DNA of 64,000 nucleotides, taken from positions 2,841,105-2,905,104 of the forward strand of contig ML679974.1 of NCBI GenBank assembly GCA_007922225.1, given 5' to 3'. This document shows positions 11,789-22,991 of the stretch, piece after piece (the stretch's first letter is position 1; every line of letters begins with the position of its first letter). Made by a program: the position numbers and the translations under genes. Origin of the DNA: Emydura subglobosa. Taxonomy: Eukaryota; Chordata; Testudines; Chelidae. The notes beneath the pieces are model-generated. The model was not told the origin of the DNA and ran no database searches. It saw only the letters and a list, made by a program, of their open reading frames with translations.

Positions 11789-12900
11789 GTGTGTTTCTAA
11801 GGCTGGACTCTCACTGGCCACCTCTTTGCAGCGCTGTCAGCCCTGGACCAAGCCAATGAGCAAGGGGGGGGGCATCAAAGCTACTTTAAAGCATTTCAGT
11901 GAGGGCAGAGGGTGTCCTTGGAACCACTTTGCAGAGATCTGGGAAAGGGAAGTGATGCTCTCCCTACTAAAGCCTTGACGAGACCCTGCTGGAGTGTACC
12001 ATTAATCTCAAAGGGGAAGTGTGCATTTGCAACACCTTTTGCCTTCACAACACCATTTACCTTCTGAATGGATGAATCCTATGGCTCTCCTGACATGGGC
12101 TATGGTGGCCCAGGTGGTGTAGCTTTCTTTAGCCACACATACAATGTTTAACCTGCCCATGAACTCCTGCTAAGTACATTGCAAAGGTGGTCACCCCCAT
12201 GCCGTGGTGCTCCTGCTCGTTTCTGTGGTATCTCAAACACCGCAGTATTCTTGGCGCTGTAAATTATGCGTAGTCCTTGGCCTCTACAGCAAATACTGAT
12301 CGTGAACCAGAACAGAAAACCTTTCCCGCATTGAACTAAAGAGCACTAGCAATCTCCATCCCTACTCCGCCTGCTGCTATCTTCCTTCCAAATGCTTTCG
12401 TAGTGCTGCACACATGGTACTTCCTAGTTCACAGTGACTGCTGTCAGATACGACAGACCCTCTGACCCTGGATCCTGGCTGAGCCAGCTCACTCTGAAGC
12501 TGGAAGTAGTCAGTACAGAATACTCCTGTGAAGGCATGTGTGTTGACATCAAGTCTCTATATGAGCTTTGAAGTCTGTTTACCAAGTCTGTGCCTTATCA
12601 TGCCTAACGTAAGGAACACACCATCTCTTGACTCCCTGAAAGGTATCAGGGCTCAGGAATATTTGTAAAGGCTCCAGACATTAAATAATGTTTTCTTACC
12701 ATCTAAATGTCTCATAGCATTTTGTGTGATTCTTGTGGAGTTTTTTGTCCTCTTCCTCCCCGCTACACTGAATCCTAGTTTCATTCCTACACACTTCCAA
12801 ATCTGTCTGTAGTTGGTAGCAAATAATGGTTTCCCTCTGCTGGCAGCTTGATTTTTTTTATTTTTTTTTTTTTAAATAAAGGATTTAAGATTAAGGAAGT
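11789..12900 (+). other. NUBP2: NUBP2 3' untranslated region with poly(A) signal
   Basis: No open coding continues after the TGA at 11786-11788. A canonical AATAAA lies at 12875-12880 after a T-rich run, and I see no earlier AATAAA, so the transcript probably ends near 12895. A second AATAAA at about 13655 could serve a longer form. Confidence 0.6.
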
Positions 12901-13470
12901 GCTACATTGGCCTTTTATGGATAGAGTTGGAGGTCATCTCTGAATCAAATCTAGCATCACTTTGGTCTTAGTCTCAGGATTAACAATGTATCTGGGCCAC
13001 CTGATCATTGGTCTAGGGACGAGTGAGGTCCTGAGTCATTGCCTCCTTAGACTTACTGAGCCACATCCTCTCACCGCCTTGGTGTTCCAGAGGACGATGA
13101 CTGCATGTGGTAGTGCTCTTGGAAGAGAGAAGACTGGTATGAAGATGTAGGATTCAGATGATTGATCCCAGCTCGTTTTCTCATCAGCCTTGCTGATCAG
13201 CCATCCCTTTGTGATATTCAATAAGATCAGTATTGAGGGGCTCTGAAGGGAGCTGCCCCCCAGCAGGGGTGAGAATCATTCTGATGAGCAGCTTTTGAAG
13301 AGGGGAGTAAAGGATCACAGGAAATGGACTGCGCTGAGGTGTATACTGAGCGTCAATGGGATTTCCATGATAAGTACATCCTCTTGAGGATATTTAGAGT
13401 AAGAAGATTCCAAGAGGCAGGGGAGGAGAAGTTGCTGTCAAATGTTGATGACTGTCAGAGGTTGTATATC
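12900..13470. other. Intergenic, nothing recognised
   Basis: Between the NUBP2 transcript end and a TIR element. Only short chance frames; no family match on either strand. Confidence 0.5.
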
Positions 13471-14220
13471 AGGGCTTGTATACACAAACGTTTAGTTCAC
13501 GGCAAGCTGGGGTGTGAATCAGCCCTGCGGCGGGACTTGGGACTCTGTCATAATAGCAGGAACAGGTAAAATGTACTTTGTTGCGGGCAGGATTGGGTGG
13601 GCAAAAAAACTAGACTGTGGTAATTTGTGGGAAAACAAAATCTTTTTCTTTAAATAAAGATTTTAATACTTAAATTTAAATGAGGGATAGAAAGAGATTT
13701 GATGTCCATTTATAACAGGAGTTAAAGTATTTTTTTTACATGGTTTAAACAAAATTTATTCTTTAGGTGGTAAAAATTGTGTCTGAATTCCATTTCTATG
13801 TGTATAATATATTAACAGACTTTTTTTCAGCATGAGGGAATCTCTCTTTTGTGGGATCTAAGGTTTTGGTGGGTAGGATCTGGGTAAAAATCCAACAAAT
13901 AGTGTGAGAGCAGGTGGGAGTGGGTATTGCAGGATGGGAGTGGAATTAAAAAAAAAAAAAAAAATAGTCCTGTGCATGTCTCTAGTGTGACTGTCCACCA
14001 CACAGCTTGCTGCGCTGACTGCATGGCTCCTACTTCTGCATGGTGAAGTCTGTTAATGGGCTTTGCCTTGGCTCTCTTTGGAACAGGACTAGACCAAAGT
14101 GCATTAACAGGTAATGCATGTCAGCAGGGCCCACACAGACAGTAAAAGTGTGGCAGGCTAGTGTGGAGTAGATTCACACCCCACCTTGCGTCAAACTAAA
14201 TGTTTGTATAGACAAGCCCT
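13471..14220. mobile_element. DNA-transposon-like element with about 45-bp terminal inverted repeats
   Basis: The left end agggcttgtatacacaaacg and the reverse complement of the right end, agggcttgtctatacaaaca, continue in parallel through ggggtgtgaatc on both sides. The left and right halves (about 13471-13560 and 14055-14220) are separated by AT-rich sequence that looks like a later insertion. No transposase frame. I found no convincing target-site duplication. Confidence 0.65.
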
Positions 14221-14374
14221 AAATCTGCATATCTATCTGGCTGTTTCATTACTAGCTTAAACTGAACTTTACCTTCTTCCAATTCCTCTCCTACCCTATA
14301 CTCTACAGACTTGAGTTAGTAGAGGCTGGTGGTAATCTTGGGTTCTCTCTGCTTTGCTCCACACAGCCAAGCTG

Positions 14375-14850
14375 GGTCCAAATCCCCCTCCTTCCTCTGT
14401 AATCTCTAAGATTCAGCCTTTGCTTTCTGTCCATGTCACTACAATTCTAGTCCAGGCCTTGGCATCTCCTGCCTGGACTACTGAAGCCTCCTCTTGCTTT
14501 CTTGGCATACACCTGGTTCCATACGGGCCAGACAAAATGTGTTCAGATCCTCTTCCTTATCTGTTCGGTGTATGTTGCTTCCTTTGTGAATATTCCCATC
14601 GGCTTCCATTCCATCAAGTACAAGCTTCTTGTCTCCACCTTCAGAGCCCTGCGCATCTAACCTGGTGTCACTTTGCTTCCCCAACCCCATTTGTTATGCT
14701 AGGGTAGACAAGGCTGGCATCACATTTATTAGCTTCTCATGCAAACATCTCTGTGCCTTCTCCCTGCCACTCTGCTTGGAATGCCCTTTCTAAGGTCTTC
14801 CACGTTCCTGCCCCTTCCTAGGACTCACCTTGACCGTGCTGCCTACAGAG
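14375..14850 (+). mobile_element. L2-type LINE relic
   Basis: Includes ccaggccttggcatctcctg, cctggactactgaagcctcc, tgtgccttctccctgcc and ctgcttggaatgccctttc. They are in the order and orientation of the conserved part of L2 as I know it. All frames are broken. Confidence 0.6.
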
Positions 14851-17333
14851 AATGTAGCTGATTTCCACTGAGCAGTCTGAATTGCATTTGGGAGGAGTTT
14901 ATATATCCTCCACCCAGTCACCTGCACATGGCAGCATTGGGCACAACCTTCTCTTACCCAGGGATTGCCAAGCACCACCTTGACCACTCTGCATATGCAG
15001 TATGGTGTACATCCTTCCTCTTTGTCCTCGGGGCCTGGCCTGGGCCTGCAGCTCAGAAAGGGCCAAGCATGTAATGAGCATTCCCTGCAATAAACCAAGA
15101 GGGGAAAGGGCTGGGAAGTGGGCTTAGCCTTTGTCCAGAGCAAGAAGCAGCTGAGTGAAGGGTGCAGGGTACCAGCTTGTGGAGGTGATCCAGCAGTTTT
15201 TATTGCGTATGTGCAGGTGGAATTCTGCCAACAGCTAGGAGAAAAAGCATGGCAGATTCCTGCACTCCATTAGATCACATGCAGTTAGAGACAAACTAAT
15301 CTTGCAACTCTCACCATCCTTCACCAATCAGAATGAACGGATTTGTATAATTAAACAGCTGTGGGCAGTAATGAGGCAAGTATCCCTACACTCTGGTTGG
15401 ATGAGCTCATTTCATGACAGTTTCCACCGTTTTATTGCCTGTCGGATGCAACCAAGGTGATCTGGAGTCTGTATGGCAATCTGCATCCAAGCATGGCTCC
15501 TTGTGGCACTGATCTCGAGCTTGGTGGAAGTCAACTGGAGAACCCTCATGGACTCCAGTGGGAGCTGGATCAGACCTTTCCTCTTTCTGACTGCAACTGA
15601 ACTCAGGGCAGGAGTCTCAGACATGCCTAAGTGACTTAGGAACATACATCCCACCAAAAACTATTAGGGCTTGTGCACCTAAGTTGCTTTGGCACTTTGA
15701 AAAAATCCTTTATCAAACTTCAATAATGAGGTCTGCAAGCAATCTCTCTATAACAAGCTCTAGCTTTGCTTCTGGTGGAGATTTTTAAGGTGGGGAGGAA
15801 ATGGCAAGCAACTGTGCTCTTTATCTTTAAACAGTGTGTGCTACTCCTAAGCATAACTAGTTTTTTATAAGACTTCTTAGTAGGTGAGGCATAAAATTAA
15901 AAAACAACAAAAACAACAAAAAAACCTCACAAAATGAGCTGCAATAGCTCCAAAGGTTTATTTGCCTGCTGTAGTTTATCAGGTAAGTTATGTGCATGGT
16001 TTTTTTAAACATGCCCAAATCTGCCATTGCAAGGAGTTGTTAAAAGCATGTCATGTGCACTCTGCTCTCCTAAAACTGCAGCTTGGGTGGCTGCCTTTTT
16101 CCTAATCTTTACTCTACATCTGGCTTCAATGACTAAATATTACAACTGAGACTCCGCCCTCGCCTGTGAGCCAGGGCTACTCAACTGGAATTCAAGAACA
16201 GGTTTTGGGACACGGTCACCCTCCCTTTATGTTTATTATGGTAGCCCCTGAGGCCCTAGTTGTGGATCAGGCCTCATTGTGTCTGGGGCTGTACAAACAC
16301 AGAATGCTTCATGGGTTCCTGAACGTTTTTCCCATTACAAACGGTCACAGTGAATGCCAGTAGTTGACACCCACTGCAGCAAGTTCCTGTAGTTCAGATG
16401 GGATGAAGCCCCTGCTTGCAGCACCTTGTCACGACTGGGCTGATTCCGTGGCAACAATACTTAACTTTGTCAACATTCCCACTAATGATCACTGAGGCCC
16501 AAACTTTCCTCCCTCCAGCTTGAGAGGAGCTGGGTTTCTCCATTTGCTCTCCTTGGCCTCAGGGCCCTCATGTTGCAGTGATGTTCCTTTCATTAAGGAG
16601 GGCTGTCTCCATGATCCATTGCTGACAATGCCCCGCCAACCAGGCGTGGTTGCTAGAAACTGATAGGGGATGTTCCTTGCCCATCCACTGCTCCCTGCTC
16701 TGGCGTGAGAGACCCAAAAGATGAATCTCTGTAGGCAGTACCCAGTCAGGTTGGCTTTTGAGTCAGACTCTTATTCTACTATCATTGTTTGGGTTCTTTA
16801 AAATCAGCTTTAATTTTGGCATTGGAGAAGACGGTCCCCAGAGAAGGCTTCCCTCCACCCATAGCTTCACATGCCCCCATTCTTTCTTTCACTTTCCAGC
16901 GCTGGGCAAAGGAACGCTGCCTCTGAATCACAATGCTAAGTTCAAATAGCCCAAAGGTAATTGCAAAGTCCAAAGAACCTGTTTACCCCGGCAGCTTGGC
17001 CAAAGCTGGTATGCTGGTTCTATTTAAAACTGCAGCTATACAAATATATTAAGGGTGCAGCATGGAGAGCGAAAGCTAAAGATTACCTGTCATCGTACTG
17101 GCCTCCTTGAGTAATGGTGAATGGTGGCACATGCTACTTTGACCTGCTGCCCTGGTGAGCTCAGTACAGAGATCAGGGGAGGAGGTTGAGATGCCAGATA
17201 GCTATACCCTTGTACTTATTAGCCCCTAGGAAAGTAGCTCATCAGGTGCTACCTGAACTTGTGCAAGTATGTGTCTAATGCTGCCAACCATAGAAAGTAT
17301 CCCCACAATGGGGCTCTGTAAGGAGGAAGCGTG
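14851..17333. other. Intergenic between NUBP2 and IGFALS
   Basis: The two genes converge tail to tail. I recognise no exon. The IGFALS 3' UTR must lie just below 17334 (minus strand), but I could not fix its poly(A) signal. An A-rich run (aacaacaaaaacaac) lies near 15903. Confidence 0.5.
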
Positions 17334-19144
17334 TTAGCAGTGAGCAAAGTGATGGTCACTGGTTTCCCTCAGGTCGAGGCCTGCCATGTCTGGTGGGCTT
17401 AGGCAGGTAAGGTTGTTGTACACGTACACGGGTGTGTGGGAATCGTCCCCTTCTGCAAGGGACTGTACAAAACGTGGAACCACTGTGGGATGCTGCAAGG
17501 AAAAGTCTCTCAGTTCCTTCAGTGAGCAATTACAGTGCCACTTGTTTCCTTCCAGCCACAGCTGCTCCAGCACGGGTGAAGGGCCCAGAGAACTAACTGA
17601 GAAGGTTTCCAGGGAATTGTTTCTGACACTAAGATACCGCAAGTTTGATAAGGGGGTGATTATGCTGTTGTCCAGCATCTCCAAATGGTTGTTGGAGAGG
17701 TCGAGCCAGAAGAGTCGTTGAAGTGGGCTGAAAGCTTCCTGAGAGATCTCCAGAAGCTGGTTGGAGGAAAGGAGAAGGTATTCCAGGTTCTTCAGGCCCA
17801 CAAACATGTTGGGGGAGAGATGCGTCAGCCTGTTGTGCTTAAGGTCCAGCTCTAAAAGATCATGCAAGTCATTCAAACTCTGGTCTTCAATCACAGAGAT
17901 AGTGTTGTGTTGCAAGAAGAGCCTCCGGAGGCAGGAAAGGCTGGAGAAAGTTTGTGGCCTGATTCTGCTGAGACAGCTGTTTTCCAGGTGAAGGCTATGC
18001 AGCTTTGTTAGGCCCTTAAAGATGTAGTCAGGAAGTGCCTTGATGCAGTTACCGGACAGGTTCATCACTGCAATGTTAAAGAGCCCAAGGAATGCCCCGA
18101 CCCTGATCTCTTGAATCTGGTTGTTGTTCAGCGTAAGAACCTCCAGCTGGCCCAGTCCATCAAAAGTCCTTTCTGCCAGGCTCCTGATCCTGTTGTGTCC
18201 CAGTTGCAGTTCCTCCAGGAACTGGAGGTCTTTGAAAGTCCGTGGCCTCAGGCTGGTGATTGAATTGCTGGATAAACGCAAAACATGTAGACTCAAAAGG
18301 CCCAAGAATGTTTCTTCAAAGAGCAAGATGAGACGGTTGTGGGAGAGGTCCAACCACCTGAGGGACTTCATCCCCATGAATGCACGAGGGGCAATAGCGT
18401 TGATCTGGTTGTGGTTCAGGTAAAGCTTCTGTAGCTTCTGCAGCTTGACAAAGATATTGATCTTGATGCCCTTCAGCAAGTTTCCGCTCAAATCCAGCTC
18501 CTTCAGCTCACTAAGACTGCAGAAGATTTGGTGCTGCAGGTAGGGCAGCTTGTTCCCAGCCAGGACAAGCTCCCTCAGGTTAGGCAAGTCATGGAACACT
18601 CTGTCTGGCAGCACCACTAACAAATTCCACCCGAGGTTCAGGTACCAGAGGTTGGAGAGCCCAGCAAACAGGCCTTCCTCCATCTTGTTGAAGTGGTTAT
18701 TGTTGAGGCTCAAGGAGGCTAGGTTCTGTGTGTGAAGGAAAGTATTGGGTGCCAAATACTTCAGCCTGTTACGTTCCAGGTGCAAGTGGTAGAGGCCCTT
18801 TAGCCCGTGGAAGGCGTGCTGCTCAATGTTTGTCAGCTGGCTGCTCTGCAGGTTAAGGAAGTCCAGGCTGGAAAGATTCCCGAAGGCTGCAGCTGGAACA
18901 GAAGTGAAGTTGTTGCCATCCAGCCATAATGATTTCACATTGCTGGGAATGTCTTCGGGGAGGCGCGTAAGGTTCCGGGAGCTGCAGAAGACATTGAGCT
19001 CCTCACTGTAGTCATCATAGCTGCAGGCACAGGAGCTGGGGCATTTTAGAGGCTCTGTGTCAGGCTGCTCCTTGGGTGCTTCTACACTGGGAGTTTGGGA
19101 CCCTGCTGCCAGCACAGAGACCAAGAGTAATGAGAGGGCAACGT
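17334..19144 (-). CDS. IGFALS: IGFALS coding exon 2 (LRRNT, 19 LRRs, LRRCT)
   Basis: Runs from a minus-strand acceptor ccccagcag to TAA at 17336-17334. Two tandem CAG acceptors allow a start at 19144 or 19147. Both are phase 1, and they differ by one Ala codon. The exon encodes everything after the first five residues. Repeats follow LxxLxLxxNxLxxLxxxxFxxLxx with no missing unit, so neither frameshift nor repeat loss has occurred. Confidence 0.95.
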
Positions 19145-22100
19145 CTGCTGGGGGAATGGAGGTGGGAGATTAAGGCAAAACAAATGGAAATCATTAGATG
19201 GCAACAAATGGCAAGAGCAAACAATGCAAAGACAACATGGCTAGGTACATTTGATGCACCCCTGATGCCACTACAACATAAGGCACAATGCTAGGGACGG
19301 AGCACCCATAACATGGAAGAACAGAGTATTATTGTCTGCCGATGTTTGCAGGAACTAATCCTGTTGAACCTGGTGACTATTTTGCCATTGATTTCACTAG
19401 GTGCAGGGTCTGTGCAGTGACTCGTGTTTTCTCTTTGTTCGGTTATATAGGTCTGGATTTGCCATTGCCCTGGGCTTGTGTACTCATTTATAGCAGTGCC
19501 AATGTGCTTTGCACCCACTTATGCTGGTATAAATGACTGCACAAGGAGCAAGGCAACTGTCAATTGGGGCCATCATTTTTAAACGAGGGAGCGATATTCT
19601 TAGCATGTAAACCAAGTAATGCACCTTTGCTAGCATCTTGTGTGTCTGGGCTAACCAGTCAGGTGGTTCACGTCCTTCTATCTGTATCTATTTACAATCT
19701 GTTATCATTTGGCTGAACAGGCTCTTCACCTTGACGAGTGGGATTGCAATGTCTGGAGAGGATTCCCTTTTTTTGTGTCTGGTTGTTGCTTCCTCTGCAG
19801 GACACAGACAAGTTGCTGACTCAGAGAATCTGTGAGCAGATGGGTTTGTTTCCCCTCTCTATCCCACTGAGATCTGCCCCACTGGGGTCTGCCATTTCTT
19901 TCCTACCCCAGAAACAATTCCTGGAGGACCAGTGATGATGAATTTCATGAAGCCTGTCCTAGCTACACTCTCATGCAGGCCCACATCCTCTTGGAGGACA
20001 GGACATGGCTTCTGGAGCTTGGTCAATGCATCTCGTTTGATTAGCCAATAAGACAGATGAATTTAGTGGTTCATTTCTCCTCCTCCACTGTGGAGTGGAA
20101 AGCATTGCCTCTGGGGATCCCATTCCAGGCACATCTGCCCTCCTTGTCCTCCTTGCTGTTCTGTCCTCGGCCCCCTGAGCAGCTCTGCCAGGACATCTCA
20201 ATCTGGAGTTCAGTCCCCCTCTGTTACCAACCACATTCAGGATCGGTGTAGGTGGTCCCAGACACCTCTTTGATATCAGTGGGCGCTGTGCCCAGTTACA
20301 CAGGGCTGGGCTCTAACAGAGGCTGTCTGTTGTCTGTCAAGAGGTTAGGTTGGCACTCGTCCTAGGGTCTGAACTTGATCTAAAGACCATCGACCCCTAC
20401 TGCTGAGCAGTTCTTTGTTCAAACTCTGTTTCTGAAGCTCCTTTCTTATCCTCCTATTCTTGGTCACATTGCTCGTGCACCTAGCTCGAGCATCACACTT
20501 AAGTGTAATCATGGGGGGAAAATATAGGTTAGCGCAGGAAGCAATGAATAACAGAGAAATTGTTCAGTAGGACTCAGGAGTGCACATGCCATGTTGTGTG
20601 CACAGCTTAGGGCATTGAGGCTGTCTCATTTCTTTTCAGAGGGGCTTAGTTCAGCTTTTAAGGTGGGGGGTGAAACTGGGCCTAGACAGACTCCTGAGGA
20701 GCAGAGATGGGTGGAGCTAGCAATTTTAGTGAACCATGTGAATGATTGATTGAAATCTGCGAACCTTTTTATCCTCTCTAATCTAATGCTTCCCTTCATG
20801 CCACAAGGATTATTCAATAAACTCTTACGGAGAAGCCTGTGCTCCATATTGGGGTTAGAATGCTAAGCCTACCCTGTGGGGGCCCTGTACACAAGAGAGA
20901 TGTTGTCTTTATTAGAAATGTGCTTTCTCTGCTCCTTTTTTCCCCCCTCAGTCTCTCCCAAGTGGCAGGCACTGCTGGTGTTCAGTTCAAACTTTCAAAC
21001 ACATGATATTCAAGTGGGTTTGAAATTAGGCCACATGAGTTTGTCCAGCCCCATTTACAAGGGAGGGGAGAACGTAGCAAGTTAGGGCTATATAATTCCG
21101 CTGTATTTAAGTGATGGGAAAACTAGAAGAGGAGAAGTTGGTGATTTCAGATGTTCTATTGCACTCTTGCAATGAAGCAGTGGTTTTGTTTTAGTTAGGG
21201 AAATGTGGGAATTTGTTTTGTGATGAGCACCAGTGCCTTCTGGTTCTGTACTTCAAAACTGAAACTTATGATAGTAAGGAACCGACCATGTGCCTGTCAA
21301 ATCCATCCGTTGCTTTTCAGCATGACTTCCCACCCATCATACAGAAGGCATGTCTATAATGTTACTCTTCCTCGTTTCCAGTTTATTTGGGGGAAGGATA
21401 AATCAGGAATGGCCAAACTAATTGGGCGAGAATATTGCCTGCTCTTTTCTCCGTTTCTGAGCAGGCTTACAGCAGACACCATTAAAATCTGCACCATTAC
21501 TGCTTGTGAGAAATGACCATTACCGCAGTATTTCTTAAGCTTTAACAGTGAATATTACAGTTATATGAACTAATTCTAAGCGGCAATTTACTTGCAAGTG
21601 ACCTGAAACTAGCATTCTAATGGCGCTTGATCCTGCCTTCCCATGTATGACGCACGTACTTGTGCACACAGGTGCTGATGCACGTATTTCTAGGGTGAAT
21701 GCCAGCACATCCTGCATATTGGGGTGAGATGGGGGAAAGGCAAGATCAACTCCCCAGGGGCTCACATTTGCAGTCATGTAGTCTGCCCTGCCAATAATAT
21801 CTCCCCACAATGAACTCGGGGCTTATTCATTTGTATCTATCCCTGCCCATCCCTATGGTATGTACATATCTCCTATCTAACCTATAGATTGCTGGTGCTA
21901 GTGTCTAGTATCTACATGCTAGGTTAATAATACACACTTTATGTACTTAACCTGCATTTTAAAAAGCCCACAATTATGTGCTGGTTAGCTCTGGTCTTTT
22001 GTCTCTGTTTACATGCCTGTCAATGTAGTAGTCTTTTTTGTGTATGCTCATATGTCTCCAACAGTATTAGCCTACCACTCCCACGCATTCAAGATCCTCT

Positions 22101-22583
22101 TGGACCAGCAATTAGATTTTCACTTCATGTTTCTTCTAAAATGCCAGCAAGAGATGTACCCTGACCCCCAACCTCAGAATTAATCTGATCATTCAAAAAG
22201 ATCCAGGAGGTCTTGCTTTTATTCATTATTTGGGAGCTCTTTCTGCAAAAGAGCCAACCTATTCCTGCAGCTGCAACGTTATTACTCGAGCAAAGACATG
22301 CACTGTGCATGCAATCGCTACAGCTCCTTAAAGTAACATATGAGGCATAATAAAGTCTGAACATTATCCTATAACAGCAGAGATGGCAAAAGAAAAAGAA
22401 GTTGCTGAGCAAAGCAAACAGAAAGTTTCCAAGAACACTTTGATCTGCTCACCCTAAACTATTTACCTGACTTTATTAGTGAGATTTATTTGATACTCTG
22501 TGCAGATCCATGCTATCTAGTTCTAATGAGACATTATTGGAGGAATATGGAAGATTTTTCCACTTACCTTTCCTTGTGTTCAT
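17334..22583 (-). CDS. IGFALS: IGFALS, insulin-like growth factor binding protein acid-labile subunit (2 coding exons)
   Basis: Secreted plasma glycoprotein that binds IGF-IGFBP3/5 dimers into the long-lived ternary complex. Coding exons on the minus strand are 22583-22568 and 19144-17334, with a 3.4-kb intron; together about 608 residues (human 605). Layout: a short basic start MNTRK, a hydrophobic signal core [14 protein letters not shown], an LRRNT cap with Cys pattern CPSSCACS..C, 19 consecutive 24-residue leucine-rich repeats in perfect register, then an LRRCT beginning [13 protein letters not shown]. It ends in AHC, against APC in human. NLT/NLS/NNS sequons suggest N-glycosylation. It lies convergent with NUBP2, as in human. 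The LRRCT lacks the two cysteines of human CEGDDC, reading AEGDDS. The frame is intact, so it is probably functional. Very sure of identity. Confidence 0.96.
19148..22567 (-). other. IGFALS intron 1
   Basis: GT-AG intron of about 3.4 kb. I see no further coding exon or clear repeat in it; all open frames are short and unrelated to known families. Confidence 0.6.
22568..22583 (-). CDS. IGFALS: IGFALS coding exon 1 (MNTRK + 1 nt)
   Basis: On the minus strand, gcaATGAACACAAGGAAAG is followed by the donor gtaagt. It encodes MNTRK plus one base, which parallels human MALRK and joins exon 2 in phase 1. The frame stays open upstream through another ATG (the peptide reads [14 protein letters not shown]), so a longer N-terminus is possible. 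I prefer the inner ATG because of its match to human and its better initiation context (G at -3). Confidence 0.85.
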
Positions 22584-22891
22584 TGCAGCAGAAGCATGGG
22601 AAGGAAACATTCCGTGGAGCAGCCGATTCTGTTCTCTGTATTTTCCCCCCACTGATAATGTAGTGATACAGCAACCACCTTGATGCCTGTCCAGCACTCT
22701 GTGCTAGAATGGTTTTAACTCTTGTGCTACCGGTCAGGAATGCGGGGAGGATTTTATTACTAAAGCAAGGGATGTTGATTGAAGGTCTTGAGCTGTGTGT
22801 ATATTCTTCTGAGTCTGTTGCTCTGAGAGTTGGATTTTCCTGACATCTATAACTGGGAACAAATATACTGAAAATACTGGTGAAGTTAAGA

Positions 22892-22991
22892 NNNNNNNNN
22901 NNNNNNNNNNNNNNNNNNNNNNNNNNNNNNNNNNNNNNNNNNNNNNNNNNNNNNNNNNNNNNNNNNNNNNNNNNNNNNNNNNNNNNNNNNN
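22892..22991. other. Assembly gap (100 Ns)
   Basis: Exactly 100 Ns, the conventional filler for a gap of unknown size. It starts about 310 bases upstream of the IGFALS start codon, so part of the proximal promoter or a 5' UTR exon may be missing. Confidence 1.
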
